64,000 nt of DNA from Gordonia crocea. Its GTDB lineage: Bacteria; Actinomycetota; Actinomycetes; Mycobacteriales; Mycobacteriaceae. The notes under the pieces are model-generated. The model ran no database searches and was not told the origin of the DNA. It saw only the letters and a list, made by a program, of their open reading frames with translations. Made by a program: the position numbers and the translations under genes. Numbering within the stretch: position 1 is the first letter of the stretch; each line of letters starts with the position of its first letter. The DNA is taken from assembly GCF_009932435.1 (NCBI RefSeq), contig NZ_BJOU01000011.1:1-64000 (forward strand), in the 5' to 3' direction. Of this stretch, positions 7,946-16,499 are shown piece after piece.

Positions 7946-7965
7946 ACCCTATCGGTCGATAGACT
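7946..7965. promoter_or_regulatory. Symmetrical bidirectional -10 elements with palindrome
   Basis: The 32-bp gap between two divergent ATGs (7939 and 7972) holds CTATCG-GT-CGATAG (7949-7962). TAGACT (7960-7965) lies exactly 6 nt before the + strand ATG. TAGGGT (7951-7946 on the - strand) lies exactly 6 nt before the - strand ATG. Both mRNAs would be leaderless. No good -35 elements are visible, so this is a candidate only. Confidence 0.45.
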
Positions 7966-7971
7966 CACCGC

Positions 7972-8574
7972 ATGGCCAACTCGCCGAATTCCGCCCAGCT
8001 GACGATCGCCCAGGATCCCGAGGCCGACGAACTGCTGTCGACCGATCCGTTCGCCTTGCTCACGGGGATGCTCCTCGATCAACAGTTCCCGATGGAGCGC
8101 GCGTTCGCCGGGCCGTTGAAGCTCGCCCAACGCTTCGGCTCGCTCGACCCGGCCGCGATCGCGGCGGCCGAACCGGACGCCTTCGCCGACCTGTGTGCCA
8201 CTCCCCCGGCCGTGCACCGCTACGGGCGGTCGATGGCGGGCCGAATCCAGGCGCTCGCCCAGGTCGTCGTCGACTCCTACGGCGGGGACGCCGCCGCCAT
8301 TTGGTCCGACGCGGCGTCGGGCGCAGAGCTGCTGGCGCGGCTGCGGGCCCTGCCCGGCTTCGGCGAGCAGAAGGCGAAGATCTTCCTCGCCCTGCTCGCC
8401 AAGCAACTCGGGGTGGCCCCGGCCGGGTGGGACAACGCCGCGGGCGACTACGCGAAGGCCGGGTACCGGTCGGTGGCCGACGTCGTCGACGCCGACTCGC
8501 TGCAGCAGGTCCGGGACTTCAAGAAGGCCGCCAAGGCCGCGGCCAAGTCGTCGGACAGCAAGGCCCGCGGGTGA
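7972..8574 (+). CDS. HhH-GPD-type base-excision repair protein
   Basis: The 200-residue protein matches the actinobacterial HhH-GPD family of small glycosylase-like proteins. It has an N-terminal LLTGMLLDQQFPMERAFAGP segment and the helix-hairpin-helix LRALPGFGEQKAKIFLALLAK (split: LRALPGFGEQK, AKIFLALLAK). The family is linked to excision of damaged bases, but the lesion is unknown. The C terminus is a Lys/Ala-rich tail. Its stop overlaps the MarR-family start in a GTGA, so the two genes are cotranscribed. Confidence 0.85.
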   Translation: MANSPNSAQLTIAQDPEADELLSTDPFALLTGMLLDQQFPMERAFAGPLKLAQRFGSLDPAAIAAAEPDAFADLCATPPAVHRYGRSMAGRIQALAQVVVDSYGGDAAAIWSDAASGAELLARLRALPGFGEQKAKIFLALLAKQLGVAPAGWDNAAGDYAKAGYRSVADVVDADSLQQVRDFKKAAKAAAKSSDSKARG

Positions 8575-9044
8575 GCGACGCGTCCAGTCCGGATCCGATC
8601 GACGGTCTGATCGCCGAACTCGAATCCGAACTCACCGACTTCTGGCGTCGCGGACGCGTCCGCGCGCGGGACCGCTCGCACGAGATCCACCCCAGTCTCG
8701 ACCCGTCCTGCTATCCGCTGCTGATGGCCGTTGCGCGGCGCGAGCCGATCGGTATGTCGGACCTGGTGCACGGCCTCGGCGTCGACAAGTCAACGGTCTC
8801 CCGCCAGGTCGACGCGGTCGAGCGTCTCGGCCTCGTCGAGCGCCGGCCCGACCCCGAGGACGCCCGGGCACGCGTCGTCGCCCTCACCGACGACGGCCGG
8901 TCCCGCATCTCGGCGGTGTTCGCCACCCACGTACCGCAGTGGCGGGCACGTCTGGCCCAGTGGGATCCCGCCGACATCGGGATGTTGATCGAACTGATGC
9001 GACGCCTCGCCACCAGTCTCGAAGATTTCGACCGCGCGGAATAA
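8571..9044 (+). CDS. MarR-family transcriptional regulator
   Basis: The 157-residue winged-helix protein has the MarR core: PIGMSDLVHGLGVDKSTVSRQ as recognition helix region and the wing RPDPEDARARVVALTDDGR. It starts at GTG 8571 in a 4-nt overlap with the HhH-GPD stop. An inverted repeat (9052-9070) lies just after its stop and before the MFS exporter gene. A local repressor of that exporter, released by a small aromatic or drug-like ligand, is the natural model. Confidence 0.88.
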   Translation: MSDASSPDPIDGLIAELESELTDFWRRGRVRARDRSHEIHPSLDPSCYPLLMAVARREPIGMSDLVHGLGVDKSTVSRQVDAVERLGLVERRPDPEDARARVVALTDDGRSRISAVFATHVPQWRARLAQWDPADIGMLIELMRRLATSLEDFDRAE

Positions 9045-9051
9045 TCCGGGA

Positions 9052-9070
9052 TAGTTGCGAGTTGCAACTA
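9052..9070. promoter_or_regulatory. Inverted repeat, likely MarR-type operator
   Basis: TAGTTGC-GAGTT-GCAACTA is a perfect 7-bp-arm inverted repeat. It also contains the 10-bp palindrome AGTTGCAACT (9060-9069). It sits 134 bp before the exporter ATG and 8 bp after the MarR stop codon. Location and symmetry fit an operator. Confidence 0.55.
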
Positions 9071-9203
9071 AAGTTCGTAGGATGAGAGGTCTGCCCGGCG
9101 ATCCGCCGTGTGCACACGCCGTTCCGGCCACCCATTCACGCGACGCTGCGTACCTCCGGGGTACGCACCCGTCCAGACAGCCAGCTTTCCGAGAGGCGCC
9201 CCT

Positions 9204-10907
9204 ATGACTGACAGCATCACCGAGCCAGACACCACACCAATGACCCAACGCCAGAAGATCGAGGCCCTCGTCGGCCTCCTTCTGGGAATGTTCGTCGCGT
9301 TCCTGTCTTCCACCGTCGTGTCCATCGCACTGCCGCAGATCATCAAGGACCTGCACGGCACCACCGATCAGTACACCTGGGTGGTGACCGCGACCCTGCT
9401 CGCGTCCACCGCGACGACCCCGATCTGGGGCAAGTTCTCCGACCTGATGAGCAAGAAGCTCCTGGTCCAGATCTCGCTTTCGGTCTTCACCCTGGGCTCG
9501 ATCCTGGCCGGCATGTCGCAATCGGCCGGCGCACTGATCGGCTTCCGCGCCCTCCAGGGCATCGGCCTGGGCGGCCTGCAGGCGCTGGTCATCATCGTGA
9601 TCGCCTCCATGTTCAGCCCCCGCGAACGCGGCCGCTACCAGGGCCCGATCGCCGCGGTGATGTCGATCGCCACCGTCGGCGGCCCGCTGCTGGGCGGCGT
9701 CATCACCGACACGAGCTGGCTCGGCTGGCGCTGGACCTTCTACGTCTGCGTTCCGCTCGCGATCATCGCGCTCGTCGTGATCCAACGCACCCTCAACGTC
9801 CCGACCATCCGCAAAGCCAACGTCAGTATCGACTACCTCGGTGCGACCCTGATCGCCGGTGGCGTCATCGTCCTGCTGATCTGGGTGACCCTCGCCGGCA
9901 AGTCCTTCCCCTGGGCGTCGGGCGAGTCCTACCTGCTGGCCGCACTGGGTGTGGTGCTGCTGGTCCTCGCGGTGCTCGCCGAGGCGAAGCTGCTCAACCC
10001 GTTCCTGCCCGGCTTCCTGAAGGTGAACGACCCGATCATCCCGCTGCACCTGTTCCGGGATCGCACCACCACGCTGGCCACCCTGGCCAGCATCGCGGTC
10101 GGCGTCGCACTGTTCGGCTCGGCGGTGTTCCTCGGCCAGTACTTCCAGCTCGGCCGCGGCTACTCCCCGACCGTCTCCGGCCTGCTCACCCTGCCGATGG
10201 TCGGCGGCTCGCTGATCTTCTCGACGATCTCCGGCGCGCTGATCACGAAGTTCGGCCGGTGGAAGAACTTCCTGATCGCCGGCGCCGCGCTGATGACCGT
10301 CGGCTTCGCCCTGCTGTCCACCGTCACCGGACACACCAACATGTGGCTGATCGCCCTCTACCTGTTCGTGCTCGGCACGGGTATGGGCATGGTCATGCAG
10401 AACCTGGTCCTGCCGGTGCAGAACGCGGTGCCCGCCGAGAACCTCGGTGTGGCCACCTCCACGGTGACCTTCTTCCGTTCGCTCGGCGGTGCCGCCGGCG
10501 TGTCGGTCCTCGGTGCCGTCCTGTCCACCCACGTCGCCGACCTCACGATTTCCGGCCTGACCGCCCTCGGGCACTCGCTCGTCGGGTCGCTGGGCATCCA
10601 GGGAGCCAAGGAGGCAGTGGAATCGTGCGGCACGATGCTGAAGGCCGGCATCGCCGGCAACCTGTCGCCCGATTGCGCGGCGGTCCAGCAGACCGCCTTC
10701 GGCGACGGTGTGCCGACGATCTTCCTGATCGCCGCGGTGATGGGCGCGCTGGCGCTGGTCGCGATCCTGTTCATCAAGGAGGTGCAGCTCAAGACGCTGA
10801 CCCCTCTGGAGGAGCAGCAGCGGGCCGCCGAGGCGATGGCGGGCCTGGAGCCCGAGGAGTCGCCCGAGGTCGTCGCGGCGCAGGGGCGGGGCGAACCGAC
10901 GAGCTAA
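9204..10907 (+). CDS. MFS multidrug exporter, DHA2 family (14 TM)
   Basis: The 567-residue transporter has 14 predicted membrane helices typical of the EmrB/QacA (DHA2) family. Motif A-like GKFSDLMSKK lies after TM2, and motif C-like GGPLLGGVITD and GWRWTFYVCVPLA are present. A short cytoplasmic acidic tail ends the protein. The ATG at 9204 has GAGAGG 8 nt upstream. It should export hydrophobic drugs by proton antiport. The MarR-family gene and operator directly upstream suggest inducible expression. Confidence 0.9.
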   Translation: MTDSITEPDTTPMTQRQKIEALVGLLLGMFVAFLSSTVVSIALPQIIKDLHGTTDQYTWVVTATLLASTATTPIWGKFSDLMSKKLLVQISLSVFTLGSILAGMSQSAGALIGFRALQGIGLGGLQALVIIVIASMFSPRERGRYQGPIAAVMSIATVGGPLLGGVITDTSWLGWRWTFYVCVPLAIIALVVIQRTLNVPTIRKANVSIDYLGATLIAGGVIVLLIWVTLAGKSFPWASGESYLLAALGVVLLVLAVLAEAKLLNPFLPGFLKVNDPIIPLHLFRDRTTTLATLASIAVGVALFGSAVFLGQYFQLGRGYSPTVSGLLTLPMVGGSLIFSTISGALITKFGRWKNFLIAGAALMTVGFALLSTVTGHTNMWLIALYLFVLGTGMGMVMQNLVLPVQNAVPAENLGVATSTVTFFRSLGGAAGVSVLGAVLSTHVADLTISGLTALGHSLVGSLGIQGAKEAVESCGTMLKAGIAGNLSPDCAAVQQTAFGDGVPTIFLIAAVMGALALVAILFIKEVQLKTLTPLEEQQRAAEAMAGLEPEESPEVVAAQGRGEPTS

Positions 10908-10935
10908 CGGCTGTCCGTGCCCTAAGCTCGGCACC

Positions 10936-11844
10936 ATGACAAGTCAACCCGCTCTGACCCCGCAGATGGTCGTCGGACTGCCGATCCGCCTGGGCTTCGC
11001 CATCACCGGCGTCGCGCTGGGCGCGGTCGAGTCCGCCGTCTCCGTCGCCCGGGTCACCGCCGAAGGCGTGCAGAACGAGGTCAACCACGCACTGGGGATC
11101 CACTCCGACCTGCTCGCCGACACCCGCTCCCCGTTGGAGATCCTGAGCCACGTGGCCGAGTTGCTCGGCCCCGATCGGCCCATCGGCCGGGCCCTGGCGC
11201 CCGGTGGGCCCGTCGACCGGCTCCTCCAACGGGGCGGTGTCGTCGACCGGCTCACCGATTCCGACGGCATCCTTGAAAAGCTCACCGCCCGCCACGGCCT
11301 ACTCGACCAGGCGACCGAGGAGGGCGGCATCCTCATGCGCCTCACTGCCAAGGGCGGGCCCTTGGACCGGTTGACCCGCTTGGGCGGCGTGATCGACCAG
11401 ATCACTGAGAACGAGGGCATCCTGGAACGCCTGACCTCGGAGAACGGGGTGATCGACAAGCTCACCGCCCCCGGCGGGGTCATCGACAAGCTCACCGAGT
11501 CCGACGGCATCCTCGACAAGATCACCGAGCCCGGCGGCATCATCGAGCGGCTCGCCGACGACGACGGTCTGCTCGACCAGCTCCTGGGCAAGGACGGCGC
11601 CGTCGAGCGGACGATCGCCCCCGGCGGACCGCTCGACCGCGTCAGCGAACTCGCCGAGAACATGAGCGAGCTGACCCCGAGCCTCCTCGCGATGCAGGAG
11701 GCGGTCAGCGACCTGCGGGCCACCGTCGAGCTGCTGAACGCCTCAGTCGCGCCGCTGGGCGGGCTGGCCGATCGCCTGCCCAAGCGCCTCACCCGCGGCC
11801 GCGCCGCAAACAACAACTACGAACAGCCCGGCCTGGAGCAGTAG
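10936..11844 (+). CDS. Decapeptide-repeat protein, function unknown
   Basis: This 302-residue protein has three parts. Residues 15-45 form an amphipathic or weakly hydrophobic segment (GFAITGVALGAVESAVSVAR). Residues 91-240 are fifteen uninterrupted 10-residue repeats with consensus G(V/I/P)(I/L/V)(D/E)(K/R)LTxx(G/D/E/N), with a degenerate copy at 81-90. Residues 241-302 are a coiled-coil-like tail (MQEAVSDLRATVELLNAS) and a basic, Asn-rich end. The strict 10-residue period suggests a solenoid or other periodic fold. I recognise no named family. It stands alone between the exporter and a convergent WS/DGAT-like gene. Confidence 0.85.
   Translation: MTSQPALTPQMVVGLPIRLGFAITGVALGAVESAVSVARVTAEGVQNEVNHALGIHSDLLADTRSPLEILSHVAELLGPDRPIGRALAPGGPVDRLLQRGGVVDRLTDSDGILEKLTARHGLLDQATEEGGILMRLTAKGGPLDRLTRLGGVIDQITENEGILERLTSENGVIDKLTAPGGVIDKLTESDGILDKITEPGGIIERLADDDGLLDQLLGKDGAVERTIAPGGPLDRVSELAENMSELTPSLLAMQEAVSDLRATVELLNASVAPLGGLADRLPKRLTRGRAANNNYEQPGLEQ
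11206..11655 (+). repeat. Fifteen 30-bp coding repeats (decapeptide units)
   Basis: This stretch encodes fifteen contiguous decapeptide units without any insertion. The DNA units are 30 bp and diverged at synonymous positions. The most alike neighbours encode GVIDKLTAPG and GVIDKLTESD. Period is conserved more strictly than sequence, which points to selection on protein structure rather than recent slippage. Confidence 0.85.
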
Positions 11845-11849
11845 CGCGA

Positions 11850-13160
11850 TCATCGGTCCAACGCGGCGCGCAGCGCGCCGACATGGGCGTCGATGTCGAG
11901 GGCTTCGGGGTCGGCCTGCACCGAGAAGGTGACGGTGGCGCCTATCCCGTGCACGCCGTGGGTCAGCCGGTGCACCGGCGACAGCGCCGGGAAGCCGGCG
12001 GTCAGGCGCACCCGACCGCCGGCGAGGGTCAGATCGGCGGCACCCCGGTTCACCGAGGACACCACGGTGTGTCCGGTCACCGCCGGCGGGGGTCCGTCGC
12101 CGGGATCGACAGACGTTGCCGCCCAATGCATCAGCGGTGCCGGGGTGGCTGCCTCGGCGCGGCGTGCGGCGACCCGGGCCGGCGCGCGGTCCCGCTCGCG
12201 CGCGGCGTCGATGGCCGCGGTGATCGCCGCCAACCGCGACTCGCCGGACAGGTCGGTACGGCTGGCGATGCCGACCATGTGGAAGTCGTTCGCCGGTCCG
12301 CGTCTGGTGGCGCGGGCCAGCGTCAGCTCCACCACCGGGTCGCCGTCGACGAGTCCGCCGGCGGCCAGGGCGTCGCCGATCACCGCCACCGCGGCCGGGG
12401 TCACCCGGCCGCCGAGGCGGTCTCGGGCGACGGTGAGGGTGCGCAGCGCCCGTCGGGGTCCGGGCCGACCGTTGATCGGGGCCGGTGCGACGGGCCCGGG
12501 ACCGGGATGTCCCGCCGACCGGGACAGCCGGTAGGCGGCGGCTCCGTCGACCACCAGCCGTCCCACCTGGACGGGTAGCCGCAGCACCCCGGCCGCCGCC
12601 CGCACCGCCCCGCTCGGCACGGCTCCGGTCAGCACGACTCCGGTCGGCACCGCCCCGACCCGGCCGCCGTCGGCCTCCGGTGCCGACGGCGCGCCGAACA
12701 ACCGGCGGGCCACCGCGCTCGCGCCGCGACCGTCGTGGCGGGCATGGGAGATCTGCAGCACCGCGACGCGCAGCCCTGCCGACCCGCCCGGATCATCGGG
12801 GCCGGCGACCGCGTCGAACAGGTGCAGCCGCCACGCCGCGGTGCCCGGATCCAGTTGTGCGGCCAACAGATCCGCCAGCCGCGCCAGCATGCCGGTCCAC
12901 GTCGGGTCCTCGAGCCGATGGACCCGGATCTGGTCCGCGGTGGCCGGGGCGTGGACCCAGCTCGGATAGTCCAGGTGTCCCGGGACCTCGCTGATCACCG
13001 TGGTGAGGCTGGAAATCGCCGACGCGCGGTGGAGCAGTGCGGCACACACCTCGTCGATCGGCGAGGCGTTCCCGTCGAAGGCGAACAGGAGGAACTGGTC
13101 GCTGCGCATCTGGGGCGCCGACCAGAGCATCCGTGCGTCGACGGGGTGGAGGCGGGTCAC
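11850..13160 (-). CDS. WS/DGAT-like acyltransferase, degenerate HHxxxDG motif
   Basis: The 436-residue protein follows the wax ester synthase/diacylglycerol acyltransferase plan: N-terminal LHPVDARML, an acyltransferase motif region at 138-144, and a C-terminal NRGAADLTLAGGRV block (family: NVPGP). The catalytic HHxxxDG appears as SHARHDG, so the first His is Ser138 while His139, Asp143 and Gly144 remain. Activity may be altered or lost. It starts at GTG 13160 in a 4-nt overlap with the GH3 glycosidase stop, so the two are coexpressed. Another O-acyltransferase role, for example on a glycoside, is possible. Confidence 0.7.
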   Translation of the reverse strand: MTRLHPVDARMLWSAPQMRSDQFLLFAFDGNASPIDEVCAALLHRASAISSLTTVISEVPGHLDYPSWVHAPATADQIRVHRLEDPTWTGMLARLADLLAAQLDPGTAAWRLHLFDAVAGPDDPGGSAGLRVAVLQISHARHDGRGASAVARRLFGAPSAPEADGGRVGAVPTGVVLTGAVPSGAVRAAAGVLRLPVQVGRLVVDGAAAYRLSRSAGHPGPGPVAPAPINGRPGPRRALRTLTVARDRLGGRVTPAAVAVIGDALAAGGLVDGDPVVELTLARATRRGPANDFHMVGIASRTDLSGESRLAAITAAIDAARERDRAPARVAARRAEAATPAPLMHWAATSVDPGDGPPPAVTGHTVVSSVNRGAADLTLAGGRVRLTAGFPALSPVHRLTHGVHGIGATVTFSVQADPEALDIDAHVGALRAALDR

Positions 13161-15397
13161 GCGTCGGCGAGGGCCGCGGTCAGCTCGGCCGCATCCAGGC
13201 CGAGCATCGGCACCACCCGCCGCAACGGGATCGAACCGATGAGTTGCTCGAGGGTCGGGTCGATCTCGGTGAGGCCCAAGGACTTCTGCAGCTGACCCAG
13301 GATCGCGGCCCGACCGTGGGGCACCGCCAACAGCTCCGAGAGCGTCGAGTCCAGGCCCAACGGCTTCGTCGACGTATCGCCGGCGACCTCGACCGACACG
13401 GTGGCGTCGATGTCGCGACTGCTGTGCCCCACGTCGATCCGGTACCGGCCCCCCTCGACCACCCAATCGTCGATCTCGCGATCCCAGTACGCCAGGTCGG
13501 GACGGGCGAGCGAAATGGTCACCCGGCGGCTCTCACCGGCCGACAACGCCAGGGCGGCCATGCCTTTGAGTTCGCGCGGCGGCCGGGCCACCACCGATTC
13601 GTCCAGGCCGGTGTACACCTGCACGACGGTGCGGCCGTCGCGGTCACCGGTGTTGGTCACGGTTATCGCCACGTCGATCCCGGCCGCGGTGGTCGTGGCG
13701 GCCACCTCGGTGAAGGTCGTCGTCGTGTAGGACAGCCCGTGGCCGAAGGGGAAGCGCACCGCCAACCCGCGCGCGTCATAGCCGCGGTAGCCGACGAAGA
13801 CCCCCTCGCCGTAGCGGACGTGGAGCTGCTCACCGGGGAAGTCCAGGTGGGCGGGGTTGTCGGCCAGCCGCAGCGGAATGGTCTCGGCCAGCCGGCCCGA
13901 CGGGTCGTCGAGGCCGTAGAGGATGTCGGCCACCGCTGCCCCGCCGCCCTCGCCCAGCAGGAGTCCGTCGAGCACGGCCGGCGCCGCCACGACCTCGGCC
14001 AGGTCCACCACCGCCCCGTGCGACAGGACGACGACGGTGGCCGGATTGGCTGCCAGGACCGCCACCAACAGGTCGAGTTGCACCTGCGGGAGCCGCCAAT
14101 CGGTGCGGTCGAAGCCCTCGGATTCGTCGCCGGCGGGGACGCCGAGGAAGACCACGGCCACCTCGGCGGCCGCGGCCCGGGCGACGGCCGCGGCCCGCAG
14201 CGCCGACTCGTCACCCGTGCCGTCGACGGTGAACCCCGGTTCGAACACGACGTCCGGTAGCGCCAACGCCGCGATCGCATCCACCGCCGCGTCGACACGC
14301 GTCGGGTTCACCTTCGAACTCCCGCCGCCCTGATAGCGCGGGGTCCGGGCGAACTCGCCGATCACCGCCACCCGCGTCGTCGGCGCCAGCGGGAGCAGCG
14401 GCGTGCCGTCGACGGGCTCGTTGGCCAGCAACACCAGACACCGCCGCGCCGCGGTGACGGCGAGCTCGTGCTGGGCCTCGTGGTCATACGTCGTGTCGAC
14501 CGAGTTCGCCTGCGCCGCGAGGGCCAGCGACACGACCCGCTCGGCGCACGCGTCGACGGCCGTCTCGGACAGGCGCCCCTCCCGCACGGCGACCACCAGT
14601 TCCGCCGGGCCCTGTCCGGGGCCGGGCATCTGAAGGTCCAACCCGGCCGCCGCGGCGGCCACCCGGTCGTCCACCGCCCCCCAGTCGGAGACGACGAACC
14701 CCTCGAACCCCCACCGCTGCCGCAGCGTGTCGGTCAGCAACCAGGTGTTCTGGGTGGCATAGACACCGTTGATCTTGTTGTAGGCGGCCATCACCGACCA
14801 GGGTTGGGCCGTGCGCACCACGTGCTCGAACGCGCGCAGGTAGATCTCGTGCAGTGGCCGTGGGTCGATGTCGGAGCTGATCCGGAACCGTTCGGTCTCC
14901 TGGTTGTTGGCCGCGAAGTGCTTCAGCGACGTCCCCACGCCGTGGCGTTGGACGCCGCGCACGAAGGCGGCCGCCATCGCCCCGGCGAGGATCGGGTCCT
15001 CGGAGTAGTACTCGAAGTTGCGCCCACCCAGCGGCGACCGTTTGATGTTGATCCCGGGCCCCAGGAGCACGCCGACCTTTTCCGCCAGGCAGGCTCGGCC
15101 GAGCGCATCGCCGACCTCCTCGGCCACCGCCGGGTCGAAGGTGGCCGCCATCGCGACCGCCGGCGGGAAGCAGACGGCGACCACGGAGTTGTTGAGCCCC
15201 AACGCATCCCCGCCCTCGGTCTGTTTGCGGATGCCGTGCGGCCCGTCGGTCAGCGTCACCGCGACGATGCCGGCCCCGTCGATCCCGACGGTGTCCCAAA
15301 AGCCAGCGCCGGTGGTGAGTGCCGCCTTCTGGTCGAGGTCGAGACCCGCGACGATCTCTCGCGCCCGGTCCCGATGGTCGATGGGGTTGGTTGCCAT
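13157..15397 (-). CDS. Glycoside hydrolase family 3 (beta-glucosidase-like)
   Basis: The 746-residue enzyme shows the three GH3 modules: the N-terminal barrel (TDGPHGIRK, KHFAANNQETER), a second alpha/beta domain, and a C-terminal fibronectin-III-like domain (RELKGMAALALSAGESRRV). The nucleophile is Asp238 in VVSDWGAV. No signal peptide is visible, so it is probably cytoplasmic and cleaves imported or endogenous beta-glycosides. It is coupled by GTGA to a WS/DGAT-like gene, which hints at a glycolipid substrate; that link is inference. Confidence 0.88.
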   Translation of the reverse strand: MATNPIDHRDRAREIVAGLDLDQKAALTTGAGFWDTVGIDGAGIVAVTLTDGPHGIRKQTEGGDALGLNNSVVAVCFPPAVAMAATFDPAVAEEVGDALGRACLAEKVGVLLGPGINIKRSPLGGRNFEYYSEDPILAGAMAAAFVRGVQRHGVGTSLKHFAANNQETERFRISSDIDPRPLHEIYLRAFEHVVRTAQPWSVMAAYNKINGVYATQNTWLLTDTLRQRWGFEGFVVSDWGAVDDRVAAAAAGLDLQMPGPGQGPAELVVAVREGRLSETAVDACAERVVSLALAAQANSVDTTYDHEAQHELAVTAARRCLVLLANEPVDGTPLLPLAPTTRVAVIGEFARTPRYQGGGSSKVNPTRVDAAVDAIAALALPDVVFEPGFTVDGTGDESALRAAAVARAAAAEVAVVFLGVPAGDESEGFDRTDWRLPQVQLDLLVAVLAANPATVVVLSHGAVVDLAEVVAAPAVLDGLLLGEGGGAAVADILYGLDDPSGRLAETIPLRLADNPAHLDFPGEQLHVRYGEGVFVGYRGYDARGLAVRFPFGHGLSYTTTTFTEVAATTTAAGIDVAITVTNTGDRDGRTVVQVYTGLDESVVARPPRELKGMAALALSAGESRRVTISLARPDLAYWDREIDDWVVEGGRYRIDVGHSSRDIDATVSVEVAGDTSTKPLGLDSTLSELLAVPHGRAAILGQLQKSLGLTEIDPTLEQLIGSIPLRRVVPMLGLDAAELTAALADA

Positions 15398-15434
15398 GGG
15401 TCAAATCTAGAGGGGATCTGGCAGTCTTGGCGGC

Positions 15435-15728
15435 ATGCCCGAACCCGCGACGACCGAACCCGCGATCACCATCACCTACTGCAGCCAGTGCAACTGGTTG
15501 CTGCGCGCGAGTTGGTTGGCCGGCGAGCTGCTCTCGACGTTCGGCGCCGAGCTGGCCGGGGTGACCCTGGTTCCCGGTACCGGCGGGGTCTTCACCGTCG
15601 ATGTCGACGGGGAACGGGTCTGGGACCGCACAGCCGACGGCGGCTTTCCCGACGCGGCGCAGCTCAAACGCCGGGTGCGCGACGCAGCCCTGCCCGACTG
15701 GAACCTCGGGCACGGCGAAGCGCCCTGA
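15435..15728 (+). CDS. SelT/SelW/SelH (Rdx) family redox protein
   Basis: The 97-residue protein has the family thioredoxin-like fold signature: an early TITYCSQCNWLLRASWLAGEL, with CxxC in place of the CxxU of selenoproteins, and a later GGVFTVDVDGERVWDR beta hairpin. Cys-containing bacterial members are thought to act in thiol redox chemistry, with unknown partners. It starts at ATG 15435, 37 bp from the divergent GH3 gene. Confidence 0.85.
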   Translation: MPEPATTEPAITITYCSQCNWLLRASWLAGELLSTFGAELAGVTLVPGTGGVFTVDVDGERVWDRTADGGFPDAAQLKRRVRDAALPDWNLGHGEAP

Positions 15729-15784
15729 CCTGCGAAGCGGGGCCATGAGACGCAGATCACCCTCGATGCCGTTACGATGGCGAC

Positions 15785-16492
15785 ATGATTCGACGTTGGT
15801 CTGCCCTTGCCCTGAGCGCATTCACCGCCCTGTCCGGGCTGGTGATCGCCGCCGCCCCGGCGTCGGCTGCGCGCTGCGCCGACGTGGAGGTGTTGTGGGC
15901 CCGGGGAACGGCCGAACCCGCAGCCCCCATCGGGTTGACCGGCCTGGCGTTCGTCGAAACGTTGCGCCGACACACCCCCGGCCGATCGCTGCACGCCCAG
16001 GGCGTCCAGTACGAGGCGAGTGACAAGTTCACCAACCGCGGCGAGTTCGCCCACTCGGTGAACCGTGGGGTCAAGGCCGCCCAGAACGAGATCAAGTACC
16101 TCTCGGCGCGGTGCCCGCGCAGCCGGATCGTGTTCGGCGGGTTCTCCCAGGGCGCCGTCGTCGCCGGGTACGCCCTGGTCGACAAGCTTCAGATCCCGCG
16201 CAAGTACCAGCAGTACGCGCACTACGCGCCGGCGCCGCTGCCGGCGAGCGTGACCCCGCACATCGCCGCGGTGATTACCTTCGGAGCCCCGTCGAAGCGG
16301 TTCATCCGCGACGTCGGCGCACCGCCCATCACCATTGCCGGGCGCTTCGCACCCAAGGTCGCGCAGTTCTGCGCCCCCGGTGACACCATCTGCAACGGTG
16401 CCCCCGTCGGCGGGCCGAGTATCCAGCACGCCTTCTACGCGTTCAACGGGATGATGGACGCCGCATCGGACTTCGTGGTGCGACGGCTCTGA
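15785..16492 (+). CDS. Secreted cutinase-family serine esterase
   Basis: The 235-residue protein has a signal peptide (cleavage near ASAAR, residue 29). It then shows the cutinase core: early Cys31, WARGTAE, nucleophile Ser121 in GGFSQGA, Asp200 in CAPGDTIC and His215 in QHAFYAFN. Four Cys (31, 110, 196, 203) suit the two family disulfides. Actinobacterial cutinase-like proteins hydrolyse esters, polyesters or lipids outside the cell or in the envelope. ATG 15785 gives the expected signal sequence. Confidence 0.92.
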   Translation: MIRRWSALALSAFTALSGLVIAAAPASAARCADVEVLWARGTAEPAAPIGLTGLAFVETLRRHTPGRSLHAQGVQYEASDKFTNRGEFAHSVNRGVKAAQNEIKYLSARCPRSRIVFGGFSQGAVVAGYALVDKLQIPRKYQQYAHYAPAPLPASVTPHIAAVITFGAPSKRFIRDVGAPPITIAGRFAPKVAQFCAPGDTICNGAPVGGPSIQHAFYAFNGMMDAASDFVVRRL

Positions 16493-16499
16493 CTCCGCG

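Noticed and set aside
8790..10937. 715-codon open frame on the - strand
   Set aside because: Antisense to the MarR and MFS genes; composition is that of a shadow frame.
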